From Ottowia beijingensis (lineage in GTDB: Bacteria; Pseudomonadota; Gammaproteobacteria; Burkholderiales; Burkholderiaceae_C), in NCBI RefSeq assembly GCF_013423955.1, contig NZ_JACCKX010000001.1, positions 3,534,001-3,598,000 of the forward strand: DNA of 64,000 bases. The letters run 5' to 3'. Below are positions 26,711-35,574 of this stretch, in pieces. The notes below the pieces were generated by a model. It saw only the letters and a program-made list of their open reading frames with translations, had not been told where the DNA came from and ran no database searches. Every line of letters starts with the position of its first letter. The first letter of the stretch is position 1. Position numbers and translations under genes: made by a program.

Positions 26711-27733
26711 CTACACCCAGCCCGCCGCCTCCAGCTCCTTCTTGGCGTAGGCGTAGAACAGCGGCGCCGCTACCAGCCCGGCGGGGCCGAAGATGGCTTC
26801 CATCAGGAGCATCACCGACAGCAGCTCCCACACGCCCATGTGCGTGCGGTGGCCGATCACCTTGGCGTTGATGAAGTATTCCGCCTTGTGGATGGCGATC
26901 AAAAACACCAGGCAGGCCAGTGCCACCAGCGGCGACACCGACAGGCCGACCAGCGTCAGCACCGCGTTGCAGATCAGGTTGCCGACGATCGGGATCAGCC
27001 CGGCCGCGAAGGTGAGCAGGATCAGCGCCCAGCTGTAGGGCAGCCGATAGCCCCACATGGGCAGGATGGCGAGCAGGAAGATGGCGGTGAGCAGCGTGTT
27101 GAACAGCGCGATGAAGAACTGCGCCACCACGATCTGGCGGAAGGTCTCGCCAAAGCGCGTGAGGCGCTGGTGCAGCTGCGCCGCCAGCGGTTTGAGCAGG
27201 ATCACCGAGGGCCGCGCCGCCGCCAGCGCGCCGATCAGCAGCCCGACGAAGGCGAACAGCAGGCCCGACAGCCAGGCGCGCCCGGTGGTGGCCAGCGTGC
27301 CGGCCTTGCTGGCCAGGTAGGTGGCGATGGCGCGCTGCACGTCCTCGGCGCCGCGCGGCAGCTGGGCGGCGATGTCGGGCGGTAGCTTGTCGCTCAGCTC
27401 CATCACGGTGCGGGCCAGAAAGCCCAGCAGCTCGCGGTAGGTCTCGGGCGCATCCAGCACCACGCCGCGTGCGCGCGGCACCATGAAGGCGATCAGCACC
27501 ACCGGCACCAGCGCCACCAGCGTGGCCGCCAGCTGCGGCGCCTGGCGATCGGCCGAGCGCGTGAGCAGCCCCAGCCGCGGGCTGAGCCAGCGCGTGGCCA
27601 GAAAGCCCAGGCACACGCACAGCAGGCCCGGCAGCAGGCCCTGCCACATCACCAGCAGCAGCGTGGCCACGATCAGCACATGGCTGGCCACCGTGGCGGC
27701 GGCTTCGCGGAACTCGGAGCGGGCGGAGGGCAA
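26711..27733 (-). CDS. AI-2E/PerM family transporter
   Basis: 340 aa with about 8 membrane helices. The family region TFAAGLIPIVGNLICN and the C-terminal EAIFGPAGLVAAPLFYAYAKKEL fit the AI-2E/PerM group. Substrates in this family vary (autoinducer-2 export, Na+ or H+ exchange), and none can be chosen here. It follows purM after 34 bp, so they are probably co-transcribed. Intact. Confidence 0.85.
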   Translation of the reverse strand: MPSARSEFREAAATVASHVLIVATLLLVMWQGLLPGLLCVCLGFLATRWLSPRLGLLTRSADRQAPQLAATLVALVPVVLIAFMVPRARGVVLDAPETYRELLGFLARTVMELSDKLPPDIAAQLPRGAEDVQRAIATYLASKAGTLATTGRAWLSGLLFAFVGLLIGALAAARPSVILLKPLAAQLHQRLTRFGETFRQIVVAQFFIALFNTLLTAIFLLAILPMWGYRLPYSWALILLTFAAGLIPIVGNLICNAVLTLVGLSVSPLVALACLVFLIAIHKAEYFINAKVIGHRTHMGVWELLSVMLLMEAIFGPAGLVAAPLFYAYAKKELEAAGWV

Positions 27734-27767
27734 GGTCGCGTGGGCAGAGGGGTTCGGTCGGGCCGCT

Positions 27768-28841
27768 TCAGGCCACGGTCACGGCGGCGCCCGTGCCGCG
27801 CGGGGCGATGCGGCCGATCTCGAACACCTGCTCGCCCGCCGCGCGCAGGGTGGCGGCGCAGGCTTCGGCCTCGCTGGCGGCGATGACCACCACCATGCCG
27901 ATGCCGTTGTTGAAGGTGCGGTTCATCTCGGTGTCGTCGATACCGGCGGTCTGCTGCAGCCAGGCGAACAGCTCGCTCTGCGGCCAGCTGCTCTTGCGCA
28001 GGTGCGCGGCCAGGCCGTCGGGCAGCACGCGGGGATGTTCTCCAGCAGGCCGCCGCCGGTGATGTGGGCCAGCGCCTTGATGCCGCCCGGCGAGGCGGCA
28101 TCCGCCGAATGCGGGTGCTGCTGCAGCGCGGCCAGCACGTTCTTCACGTAGATGCGGGTGGGCTGCATCACCGCCTGGCGGAACGGCTGGCCGTCCAGCG
28201 TGGCGGGCAGGGCGTTGCCGGCGCGCTCGATGCACTTGCGCACCAGGCTGAAGCCGTTGCTGTGCACGCCGCTCGATGCCAGGCCCAGCACCACGTCGCC
28301 TTCGGCCACATCGCGCCCGGTGAGGATCTTCGACTTCTCGACCGCGCCGACGCAAAACCCGCCAGGTCGTACTCGCCCGGCGGGTACATGCCGGGCATCT
28401 CGGCCGTCTCGCCGCCGATCAGCGCGCAGCCGGCCAGCTCGCAGCCGCGGGCGATGCCGCCCACCACGGCGGCGGCGGTGTCCACATCCAGCTTGCCGCA
28501 GGCGAAGTAGTCGAGGAAGAACAGCGGCTCGGCGCCCTGCACCAGCACGTCGTTCACGCTCATGGCCACCAGGTCGATGCCAACGGTGTCGTGCATGTTC
28601 CACTCGAAGGCCAGGCGCAGCTTGGTGCCCACGCCGTCGGTGCCGCTGACCAGCACCGGCTCCTTGTATTTCTTGGGGATTTCGAACAGGGCGCCAAAGC
28701 CGCCCAGGCCCGACAGCACGCCCTCGCGCATCGTCTTCTTGGCCAGCGGCTTGATGCGCTCGACCAGCGCGTCGCCCGCGTCGATGTCGACGCCGGCGTC
28801 CTTGTAGCTCAGGGGGTGGTGGGGGAGGCGGAAGAACTCAT
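27768..28841 (-). CDS. purM: Phosphoribosylformylglycinamidine cyclo-ligase (AIR synthetase), three frameshifts in this sequence
   Basis: About 358 aa. It closes the imidazole ring in purine synthesis (FGAM to AIR). [53 protein letters not shown] and [14 protein letters not shown] are unmistakable. The start at 28841 gives [10 protein letters not shown] if one G is added at 28812-28816; alternatives read through an upstream Met at 28884. Other losses are at A4 28354-28357 (before [11 protein letters not shown]) and G4 28031-28034 (before RVLPDGL). All three lie in homopolymers. Confidence 0.94.
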
Positions 28842-29016
28842 GGACGCGCGGCAGAAAGGTGCAAACGGCGCCCCCATGGGGCACCGGCTTAAAATCGAGG
28901 CCTTGATTCTAGGCGCAGCATTCCCCTTGTTTCCCTTTTTCATCGCGTTGCGCAGGCCTCGAGCCCGCTGTGCTGGCCAGACCCGTGTGGGCCACGGCTG
29001 TGGTGTCAGGAAGCGC

Positions 29017-29703
29017 GTGAAACAAATTGCCCTGGACATCGGCCTGGCGCCCGAGCCCACGCTGGACGGCTTTCTGGCCGGGCGCAACGCGCAGGCCGTG
29101 CAGCACCTGCGGCTGTGGAGCGAAAGCGCCACGCGCTCGCCCGTGCCGACCTACCTGTGGGGCCCGCCCGGCGCGGGCAAGACGCACCTGCTGCGCGCCG
29201 CGCGCCAGGCGCTGCTGGCGCAGGGCGCTGCGGTGGGCTGGCTGGACGCCGATGCGCCGCAGCGTGGCGCCTTCAGCGAGCAGTGGGACGCCGTGCTGCT
29301 GGACGACGTGCACCTGTACGGCGCCGAGCTGCAGCACACCGCGTTCAACTGGTTCGTCAACGCCGTGGCGCCCGCCAGCGGCCGGCCGCGCGCCGTGCTG
29401 GCGGCGGGCGAGTTGCCGCCGGCCGACCTGCCGTTGCGCGAGGACCTGCGCACGCGGCTGGGCTGGGGCCATGTGTTCGAGCTGCAGGTGCTGCCCGAAA
29501 CCGAGATGCGCGCCGTGCTGCGCCGCGCCGCCGACGCGCGCGGCGTGTTCCTGTCGGACGAGGTGATGAACTTCGTGCTGGGGCGTTTCTCGCGCGATCT
29601 GGGCAGCCTGATGCAGTTGCTGGACCACCTGGACCGCTATGCGCTGGAGACGCAGCGCGCGATCACGATTCCGCTGATCAAGTCGATGCTACATAATGAG
29701 TAG
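29017..29703 (+). CDS. hda: DnaA regulatory inactivator Hda-like AAA+ protein
   Basis: 228 aa from a GTG start with CAGGAAG upstream. It resembles the AAA+ core of DnaA without the DNA-binding domain: Walker A GPPGAGKTHLLRAA, Walker B AVLLDDVHLY, sensor/arginine region LREDLRTRLGWGHVF. The N-terminal KQIALDIGL fits the Hda clamp-binding element (QxxLxL-like). Hda with the sliding clamp stimulates ATP hydrolysis by DnaA to prevent re-initiation. Its TAG stop is the first triplet of a family A repeat. Confidence 0.9.
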   Translation: MKQIALDIGLAPEPTLDGFLAGRNAQAVQHLRLWSESATRSPVPTYLWGPPGAGKTHLLRAARQALLAQGAAVGWLDADAPQRGAFSEQWDAVLLDDVHLYGAELQHTAFNWFVNAVAPASGRPRAVLAAGELPPADLPLREDLRTRLGWGHVFELQVLPETEMRAVLRRAADARGVFLSDEVMNFVLGRFSRDLGSLMQLLDHLDRYALETQRAITIPLIKSMLHNE

Positions 29704-29745
29704 CTGTTTGCGCAATATGCACGGGCGCTGGAGCCCGATTTGACC
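29701..29745 (+). repeat. Family A repeat bridging hda and the HAD gene
   Basis: TAGCTGTTTGCGCAATATGC then GGGCGCTGGAGCCCGATTTG ending just before the next ATG. The element fills the entire intergenic space and provides the hda stop codon. Confidence 0.75.
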
Positions 29746-30420
29746 ATGAAACTGGCCCTCTTCGACCTTGACCACACGCTGATCCCCATCGACTCGGATC
29801 ACGCCTGGGGCGAGTTCGCCACCCGCATCGGCTGGGCCGACGCGGGCGAGTTCAAGCGCCGCAACGACGCCTTCTACGAGCAGTACAAGGCCGGCACGCT
29901 GGACATCCACGACTACATCCGCTTCACCACCGAGCCGGTGCGCCGCCACGGCGCCAGCGCGTCGGCGCAGGCGCATGCGCGCTTCATGCGCGAAGTGATC
30001 GCGCCCGCCATCCGGCCCGAGGCGCGCGCCCTGGTCGAGCAGCACCGCCAGGCGGGCGACCAATTGGCCATCGTCACCGCCACCAACGAGTTCGTCACCC
30101 GGCCCATCGCGCACAGCTTCGGCATCGACGAGCTGATCGCCGTAAACCTGGCGCGCGGCCCCGGCGGCTGGTACACGGGCGAGATCGCCGGCACGCCATC
30201 CTTCCGCGAAGGCAAGGTGACGCGCGTGGCCGAATGGCTGGCCGCGCGCGGGCGCAGCTTCGGCGATGTCGAGATCACGTTCTATTCCGACTCGCGCAAC
30301 GACCTGCCGCTGCTGGAGAAGGCGCACATTCCCGTGGCCACCAACCCCGACGCGCACCTGCGCGCCGTCGCGCAGCAGCGCGGCTGGCGCATCCTTGACC
30401 TTTTCGAACAACAACAATGA
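29746..30420 (+). CDS. HAD-IB family phosphatase (SerB-like)
   Basis: 224 aa. Motif I LFDLDHTLIP has the nucleophilic Asp; motif II TATNEF; motif III/IV FYSDSRNDLPLLE. The SerB/HAD-IB group includes phosphoserine and other small phosphomonoester phosphatases; the substrate here is unknown. The stop overlaps the pcnB start (ATGA, 30417-30420), so both are coupled. The ATG at 29746 is preferred over a TTG 6 nt earlier inside the repeat. Confidence 0.88.
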   Translation: MKLALFDLDHTLIPIDSDHAWGEFATRIGWADAGEFKRRNDAFYEQYKAGTLDIHDYIRFTTEPVRRHGASASAQAHARFMREVIAPAIRPEARALVEQHRQAGDQLAIVTATNEFVTRPIAHSFGIDELIAVNLARGPGGWYTGEIAGTPSFREGKVTRVAEWLAARGRSFGDVEITFYSDSRNDLPLLEKAHIPVATNPDAHLRAVAQQRGWRILDLFEQQQ

Positions 30421-32000
30421 TCAAGAAATTCATCGGCAAGCTGATCGACAAGGCCACCGGCAACGGCAATGGCCGCAAGCGCTTCGGCAAGCGGGCCGAG
30501 ATCGGCCCCGACGGCCACGGCATCAACCCCGCGCTGGTCGACGAGCGCGCCGCCAACGTGGTGCGCACGCTCAAGGAAGCGGGCTACGAGGCCTACATCG
30601 TCGGCGGCGCCGTGCGCGACTTGCTGCTGGGGCTGAAGCCCAAGGACTTCGACGTCGCCACCAATGCCACGCCCGAGCAGGTCAAGGGGCTGTTCCGCCG
30701 CGCCTTCATCATCGGCCGGCGCTTTCGCATCGTGCACGTGGTGTTCGGGCGCGGGCGCGAGCACGAGGTGATCGAGGTCTCCACCTTCCGCGCCTACATG
30801 GACAACGCCACCGCCGAGGCCGTGTTCGGCAACGAGCGCAGCGCCAAGGGCCAGCTGGCGGGCATGAAGCACGCCGTGGATGCCAGCGGCCGCGTGCTGC
30901 GCGACAACGTCTGGGGCTCGCAGGAGGAAGACGCCGCGCGGCGCGACTTCAGCGTCAACGCCATGTACTACGACCCGGAATCGCGCGTCGTGGTCGACTA
31001 CCACAATGGCCTGCAGGACGCGCACAAGAAGCGCCTGCGCATGATCGGCGACGCCGCCACGCGCTACCGCGAAGACCCGGTGCGCATCATCCGCGCCGTG
31101 CGCTTCGGCGCCAAGCTGTCGGCGCTGGGCTTCAAGCTGGAGCCCAAGACCGCCCGGCCGCTGGTCGAGGCCCGCGCGCTGCTGGCCGAGGTGCCGCAAA
31201 GCCGCCTGTTCGACGAAATGCTCAAGCTGCTGCAGACCGGCCACGCCGTGGCCAGCGTCGACCAACTGCGCGCGCTGGGGCTGGCCACGGGCATCTACCC
31301 GCTGCTCGACCTGGTGGTGGAGCGCGCCGACCACGCCTTCGTGAAAGCCGCGCTGCTCGACACCGACCGCCGCGTGGGCGAGGGCAAGCCGGTGGCGCCG
31401 TCGTTTCTGCTGGCCTGCGTGCTGTGGCAGGACGTGCGCGACGGCTGGAATGCGCGGCTGGAGAAGGGCGAACACCCGTTCCCGGCGCTGCAGGACGCCA
31501 TCGACGAAGTCTTCAACGCCCGCGTGGGCGATGTGTCGGGCCGCGGCAAGCTGGGCGCCGACATGCGCGAGATCTGGATGATGCAGCCGCGCTTTGAAAA
31601 GCGCAGCGGCAACACGCCGTTCAGCATGGTCGAGCAGCCGCGCTTTCGCGCCGGCTTCGACTTCCTGCGTCTGCGCGCCGACGTGGGCGAGATCGACGAG
31701 ATGCTGGCCGACTGGTGGCAGGCCTTCAGCCTGGCCGACGACGGCGAGCGCGAAAGCCTGGTGCGCGAGTTGCGCGCCGAGCAGCAGCGTGCCAAGAAGC
31801 AGCAGCCGCGCGTGCACCGCGTGCCCAAGGGGGCGCTGGATGCTCCCAAAACAGAAGCTGCTGGCGCAGATGGCGAGGGCGCTGAAGACCAGTTGGGCAC
31901 TGAACCGGCGGCACCCGCAAAGAAGCGCCGCCGGCGTCGCCGCAAGCCCTCGGGCGCGGGCGGCGGCGCGTCGGCACCGGCGCCCGACAGCAGCGATTGA
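30417..32000 (+). CDS. pcnB: Poly(A) polymerase I
   Basis: 527 aa, intact. It adds 3' poly(A) tails that promote RNA decay. The nucleotidyltransferase core is clear: YIVGGAVRDLLLGLKPKDFDVATNA with the metal-binding DFD, then RRDFSVNAMYYD and the RNA-binding RMIGDAATRYREDPVRIIRA. The C-terminal tail is basic (KKRRRRRRKPSG). Residues about 477-495 (PKTEAAGADGEGAEDQLG) are encoded by an apparent in-frame family A repeat just before that basic tail. folK follows 15 bp later. Confidence 0.96.
   Translation: MIKKFIGKLIDKATGNGNGRKRFGKRAEIGPDGHGINPALVDERAANVVRTLKEAGYEAYIVGGAVRDLLLGLKPKDFDVATNATPEQVKGLFRRAFIIGRRFRIVHVVFGRGREHEVIEVSTFRAYMDNATAEAVFGNERSAKGQLAGMKHAVDASGRVLRDNVWGSQEEDAARRDFSVNAMYYDPESRVVVDYHNGLQDAHKKRLRMIGDAATRYREDPVRIIRAVRFGAKLSALGFKLEPKTARPLVEARALLAEVPQSRLFDEMLKLLQTGHAVASVDQLRALGLATGIYPLLDLVVERADHAFVKAALLDTDRRVGEGKPVAPSFLLACVLWQDVRDGWNARLEKGEHPFPALQDAIDEVFNARVGDVSGRGKLGADMREIWMMQPRFEKRSGNTPFSMVEQPRFRAGFDFLRLRADVGEIDEMLADWWQAFSLADDGERESLVRELRAEQQRAKKQQPRVHRVPKGALDAPKTEAAGADGEGAEDQLGTEPAAPAKKRRRRRRKPSGAGGGASAPAPDSSD
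31851..31902 (+). repeat. Family A repeat inside pcnB coding sequence
   Basis: AAAACAGAAGCTGCTGGCGC, spacer, GAGGGCGCTGAAGACCAGTT matches the family A order of arms, hairpin and tail. It stays in frame and codes for a low-complexity acidic piece of the PcnB tail. Confidence 0.6.
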
Positions 32001-32015
32001 CCGGCCACCGCCGCC

Positions 32016-32507
32016 ATGCCCGCCGCGCGCGCGCCCGTCACCGCCTACGTGGCGCTGGGCGCCAACCTGGGCGATGCACGGGCGGCCGTCCTTGGGGCCA
32101 TGGACGCGCTGGATCAAGTGCGCGCAACCCAGGTGACGGCCCGCTCAGGCCTGTACCGCAGCGCGCCGGTCGACGCCAGCGGGCCGGACTACGTCAACGC
32201 CGTGGTGCAGGTCTGCACCCGATTGCCGGCACCCGAACTGCTGGCCGCGCTGCAACAACTGGAGCAGGCCGCCGGCCGCGAACGCCCGTACCACCATGCG
32301 CCGCGCACGCTGGATCTGGACCTGCTGCTGTACGGCGACGCGCGCATCGACAGCCCGCGCCTCACCGTGCCGCATCCGCGCATGATGGGGCGGGCCTTCG
32401 TGCTGCGGCCGCTGGCCGAGATCGCTCCGCAGCATGTGCCGGCCGAAGCGCTGGCGGCGGTCGCCAACCAGCGGCTGCAGCGCCTGGACAATAGAAACGG
32501 CAGCTGA
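32016..32507 (+). CDS. folK: 2-amino-4-hydroxy-6-hydroxymethyldihydropteridine diphosphokinase
   Basis: 163 aa, intact. It pyrophosphorylates the pterin precursor for folate synthesis. AYVALGANLGDARAAV, RPYHHAPRTLDLDLLLYGD (catalytic and Mg-binding region) and VPHPRMMGRAFVLRPLAEI are the family signature. It lies 15 bp after pcnB, as in other proteobacteria. Confidence 0.97.
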   Translation: MPAARAPVTAYVALGANLGDARAAVLGAMDALDQVRATQVTARSGLYRSAPVDASGPDYVNAVVQVCTRLPAPELLAALQQLEQAAGRERPYHHAPRTLDLDLLLYGDARIDSPRLTVPHPRMMGRAFVLRPLAEIAPQHVPAEALAAVANQRLQRLDNRNGS

Positions 32508-32574
32508 CCGGGCTGACCCGGCCGCGCTTGCGGCTACAGTGCGGCGCCGTCATTCCCGCGCTGGAGCCGCCACC

Positions 32575-32937
32575 ATGACCTTTCTCCAGAACCTGCCCAT
32601 CCCGCTGCAGACCGTGCTGCTGCTCACGCTCAGCAACGTGTTCATGACCTTCGCCTGGTACGGGCATCTGAAGAACCTGGCCACGGCGCCGTGGTACGTG
32701 GCGGCCCTCATCAGCTGGGGCATCGCGCTGTTCGAGTACCTGCTGCAGGTGCCGGCCAACCGCATCGGGCACCAGCAGTTCAGCGTCGGGCAGCTCAAGA
32801 TCATGCAGGAGGTGATCACGCTCGCGGTGTTCGTGCCGTTCGCGTTGATCTACCTCAAGGAGCCGCTGAAACTGGACTACCTGTGGGCCGCACTGTGCAT
32901 GGTGGGTGCGGTGTATTTCATCTTTCGCGCGCCTTGA
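32575..32937 (+). CDS. DMT-superfamily small membrane protein (DUF486)
   Basis: 120 aa with four predicted membrane helices (LQTVLLLTLSNVFMTFAWY; YVAALISWGIALFEYLL; ITLAVFVPFALIYL; LDYLWAALCMVGAVYFIF). The pattern SNVFMTFAWYGHLK and RIGHQQFSVGQLKIMQE fits DUF486, a small multidrug-resistance-like fold of unknown substrate. It is 67 bp after folK. Intact. Confidence 0.88.
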   Translation: MTFLQNLPIPLQTVLLLTLSNVFMTFAWYGHLKNLATAPWYVAALISWGIALFEYLLQVPANRIGHQQFSVGQLKIMQEVITLAVFVPFALIYLKEPLKLDYLWAALCMVGAVYFIFRAP

Positions 32938-33020
32938 TGTGGGGGCCGGCGCTCGGCCCGGCGTGGCCGGCAGCGGGCTTGGCGAGTGGGCAATCTGCTT
33001 GCCCGCTGGTTTGGGTGATA

Positions 33021-33080
33021 GGGAGTATCTGCCTCTAGCGACCGAAATATAAGCGCCAGCGGATTGCATATAGGGAGTAT
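33021..33080. repeat. Family B repeat (diverged core)
   Basis: GGGAGTAT boxes at 33021-33028 and 33073-33080, 52 bp apart. The central CTAGCGACCG / AAGCGCCAGC pairs poorly, so the boxes are better kept than the hairpin. Confidence 0.75.
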
Positions 33081-33198
33081 GCAAGAAATGTTCTGCGGCT
33101 GTGCCGGTGCCGCCGGTGCCGGCGACGGCATCTGCCGCAGTGGCTGAGGCGCAACGCGTCAGTGGCGCGACAAGTGCCGATGGTTACACTCAGATGAA

Positions 33199-33215
33199 TG
33201 TCATGAAGTATTCAT
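33199..33215 (+). promoter_or_regulatory. Pho-box-like direct repeat
   Basis: TGTCAT and ATTCAT start 11 bp apart, the spacing of PhoB half-sites, 42 bp before the DUF47-pit operon. Only one unit is a full match, so PhoB control is a guess from position and gene function. Confidence 0.35.
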
Positions 33216-33256
33216 ATTTCTGACGTCAGCCATTCACCGAGAGGGAGTTCCGCCGC

Positions 33257-33903
33257 ATGCTGTTCAGCAAACTGTTGCCCAAGGAGGGCAATTTTTTGAG
33301 CTGTTCAACCAGCACGCCGACCGCATCGTCGAGGCCGCGGTGGCCTTCGAGCGGCTGGTGGACAACTACGCCGACGTGCCCGCGCGCGCCCGGCACAACC
33401 AGGAAGTCGACGACGCCGAGCGCGCCGCCGACCGCGTGACGGCCGAGGTCAACCGCCTCATCCACACCACCTTCATCACGCCCATCGACCGCGAGCAGAT
33501 CCACGGCCTGATCAACCTGATGGACGACGTGGCCGACCTGTTGCAGGACGCGGCCGAGACCATGGCGCTGTACGACATCGACCACCTGACGGACGAGATC
33601 AAGCGCCTGACCGACCTGGCTGTGAAGTGCTGCCAGCGCGTGCAGGCGGCGGTGCGCCTGCTGGGCAAGGTGACCGAGCAGAACGTGGCCGAGGCCACGC
33701 TGAAGACCTGCGACGAGATCGATCAGCTCGAATCCGACGCCGACCGCGTGATGCGCAGCGCCATGAGCAAGCTGTTCCGCGAGGAAGAGGACGTGCGCGA
33801 GCTGATCAAGCTGCGCGCCATCTACGAGCTGCTGGAGACCGTGACCGACAAGTGCGAGGCCGTGGCCACGCAGATCGAAGGCATCGTGCTCGAGAACTCC
33901 TGA
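33257..33903 (+). CDS. DUF47 PhoU-like phosphate transport regulator, frameshifted in this sequence
   Basis: About 215 aa. All-helical PhoU-like protein: VDDAERAADRVTAEVNRLIHTTFITPIDREQ, IHGLINLMDDVADLLQDA and the repeat-like RVMRSAMSKLFREEEDVRELIKLR. DUF47 proteins are usually paired with Pit transporters and are thought to modulate them. The T6 run 33292-33297 has probably lost one T: with T7 the start MLFSKLLPKEGNFFELFNQHA joins the rest. An internal Met at 33340 would give a shortened protein. GAGGGAG precedes the ATG. pit starts 13 bp later. Confidence 0.9.
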
Positions 33904-33916
33904 GGAGGGCGGGGCC

Positions 33917-34927
33917 ATGGAAACCGCACAAGCCGCCCTCTGGATCGTGGTGATGCTGGTCGTGCTGGCGATCGCGTTCGACTTCATGAACGGCTTTCAC
34001 GACGCTGCCAACTCGATCGCCACCGTTGTCTCCACCGGGGTGCTGCGGCCGGTGCACGCGGTGGTGTTCGCCGCGTTCTTCAACTTCATCGCCATCTTCA
34101 TCTTCCACCTCAGCGTGGCGGCCACGGTGGGCAAGGGCATCGTGCAGCCGGGCGTGGTGGACACGCACGTGGTGTTCGGCGCGCTGGTGGGCGCCATCAG
34201 CTGGAACCTGCTCACCTGGTACTACGGCATTCCCAGCAGCTCGTCGCACGCGCTCATCGGCGGCATCGTGGGCGCGGTGATCGCCAAGGCCGGCGTGGGG
34301 CAGCTCATCGCCAGCGGCATCGTCAAGACGGTGGCCTTCATCTTCGTGTCGCCCTTTCTGGGCTATCTGCTCGGCTCGCTGATGATGGTGGCGGTGGCGT
34401 GGCTGTTTCGGCGCACGCGGCCGGGGCGGGTGGACAAGTGGTTCCGCCGCCTGCAGCTGGTGAGTGCCGGCGCCTACAGCCTGGGCCACGGCGGCAACGA
34501 CGCGCAGAAGACCATCGGCATCATCTGGATGCTGCTGATCGCCACCGGCTACACCGCCGCCAGCGACGCCGCGCCGCCGCTGTGGGTGATCGTGAGCTGC
34601 TACGTGGCGATTGCCGTGGGCACCATGTTCGGCGGCTGGCGCATCGTCAAGACCATGGGGCAGAAGATCACCAAGCTGAAACCCGTGGGCGGCTTCTGCG
34701 CCGAGACGGGCGGGGCGCTGACGCTGTTCATCGCCACCGGGCTGGGCATTCCGGTGTCGACCACGCACACCATCACCGGCGCCATCGTCGGCGTGGGCTC
34801 CACCCAGCGCGCCTCGGCCGTGCGCTGGGGCGTGGCGGGCAACATCGTGTGGGCGTGGATTCTGACCATTCCGGCCAGTGCGCTGGTGGCGGCGCTGGGG
34901 TACTGGGTCAGCCTGGTGCTGTTCTGA
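33917..34927 (+). CDS. pit: Low-affinity inorganic phosphate transporter, Pit family
   Basis: 336 aa, about 9-10 membrane helices, intact. Both Pit signature repeats are present: FDFMNGFHDAANSIATVV at the N-terminus and AYSLGHGGNDAQKTIGIIW in the second half, plus PVSTTHTITGAIVGVGS. It imports metal-phosphate complexes by proton symport in known members. It is co-transcribed with the DUF47 gene. A family A repeat with a T-run follows and may end transcription. Confidence 0.95.
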   Translation: METAQAALWIVVMLVVLAIAFDFMNGFHDAANSIATVVSTGVLRPVHAVVFAAFFNFIAIFIFHLSVAATVGKGIVQPGVVDTHVVFGALVGAISWNLLTWYYGIPSSSSHALIGGIVGAVIAKAGVGQLIASGIVKTVAFIFVSPFLGYLLGSLMMVAVAWLFRRTRPGRVDKWFRRLQLVSAGAYSLGHGGNDAQKTIGIIWMLLIATGYTAASDAAPPLWVIVSCYVAIAVGTMFGGWRIVKTMGQKITKLKPVGGFCAETGGALTLFIATGLGIPVSTTHTITGAIVGVGSTQRASAVRWGVAGNIVWAWILTIPASALVAALGYWVSLVLF

Positions 34928-34994
34928 GTGGCGCGCGGGGCGCGGCTGTTTATCAGGCGAATCAGGCGATAGCCATTTGGCGCCGGATGGAAGT

Positions 34995-35048
34995 ATCAAG
35001 AAAAGTAGCTGCTTGCGCCCGGTGCTTGGGCGCAAACGCCTTTTTCAT
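34995..35048 (+). terminator. Family A repeat acting as terminator after pit
   Basis: AGTAGCTGC arm, then perfect 8-bp stem TTGCGCCC/GGGCGCAA (35013-35020 with 35028-35035) and T5 at 35041-35045. Confidence 0.75.
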
Positions 35049-35118
35049 CAACAAGAAAATTCCCGAAGTCCCCCTGTCATCCAGGCCCGCCTTCCGGCGG
35101 CGCTCGGCGCCCGACGCG

Positions 35119-35574
35119 CTACTGCGACATCTTGCGCCCTTCCTCGATCTGGTATTCGAAGTAGCGCTGGAAGCTGAACGCCAGCGAGGCCATCAGCACC
35201 GCCGTGCCCACCAGCAGCGACACGGACATGCCGATCACGGTGAACCAATTGGTCTGGCCCGGCGCGGCCTCGGGGTCGAGCTGCGGGTTGAAGCGGGCGT
35301 TCCACTTCTCGGGCGTCATCAGGCCGTAGATGATGGCCATCAGCGCGCAGGCGGCGATGGTGAAGCCCAGCATCGGAATCAGCAGCCAGCTCCACTGGTC
35401 GTCCTGGCCGAAGCGCTGCACGCGCTCGACGCCGTACAGGCCCAGCGCGGTCGGAATCGGCAGCATCCAGCCCAGCAGGTCGCCGAAGCCCTTCAGGTAG
35501 AAGCGGTGCAGGCCCAGCGGCCCGCCGAGGAAGGTGAGCCAGGTGGCCAGGGTCTTGTTCTTGGGGCGCGTCAT
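35119..35574 (-). CDS. TM2-domain membrane protein
   Basis: 151 aa with three or four membrane helices. The N-terminal TWLTFLGGPLGLHRFYLKGFGD is a TM2-type motif (G-x-x-G-x-HRFYLG) with two short helices. A C-terminal helix at VIGMSVSLLVGTAVLMASLA follows. Function unknown. Its ATG overlaps the GNAT stop (ATGA), so the two are one transcription unit. Confidence 0.82.
   Translation of the reverse strand: MTRPKNKTLATWLTFLGGPLGLHRFYLKGFGDLLGWMLPIPTALGLYGVERVQRFGQDDQWSWLLIPMLGFTIAACALMAIIYGLMTPEKWNARFNPQLDPEAAPGQTNWFTVIGMSVSLLVGTAVLMASLAFSFQRYFEYQIEEGRKMSQ

Larger units (their letters stand above)
32938..33256. other. 319-bp intergenic region before the phosphate operon
   Basis: It contains the family B repeat 33021-33080, a run rich in GCCGGTGCCG (33103-33125) and a Pho-box-like element (33199-33215). 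I see no ORF with codon use like the neighbours and no RNA gene. Confidence 0.6.
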
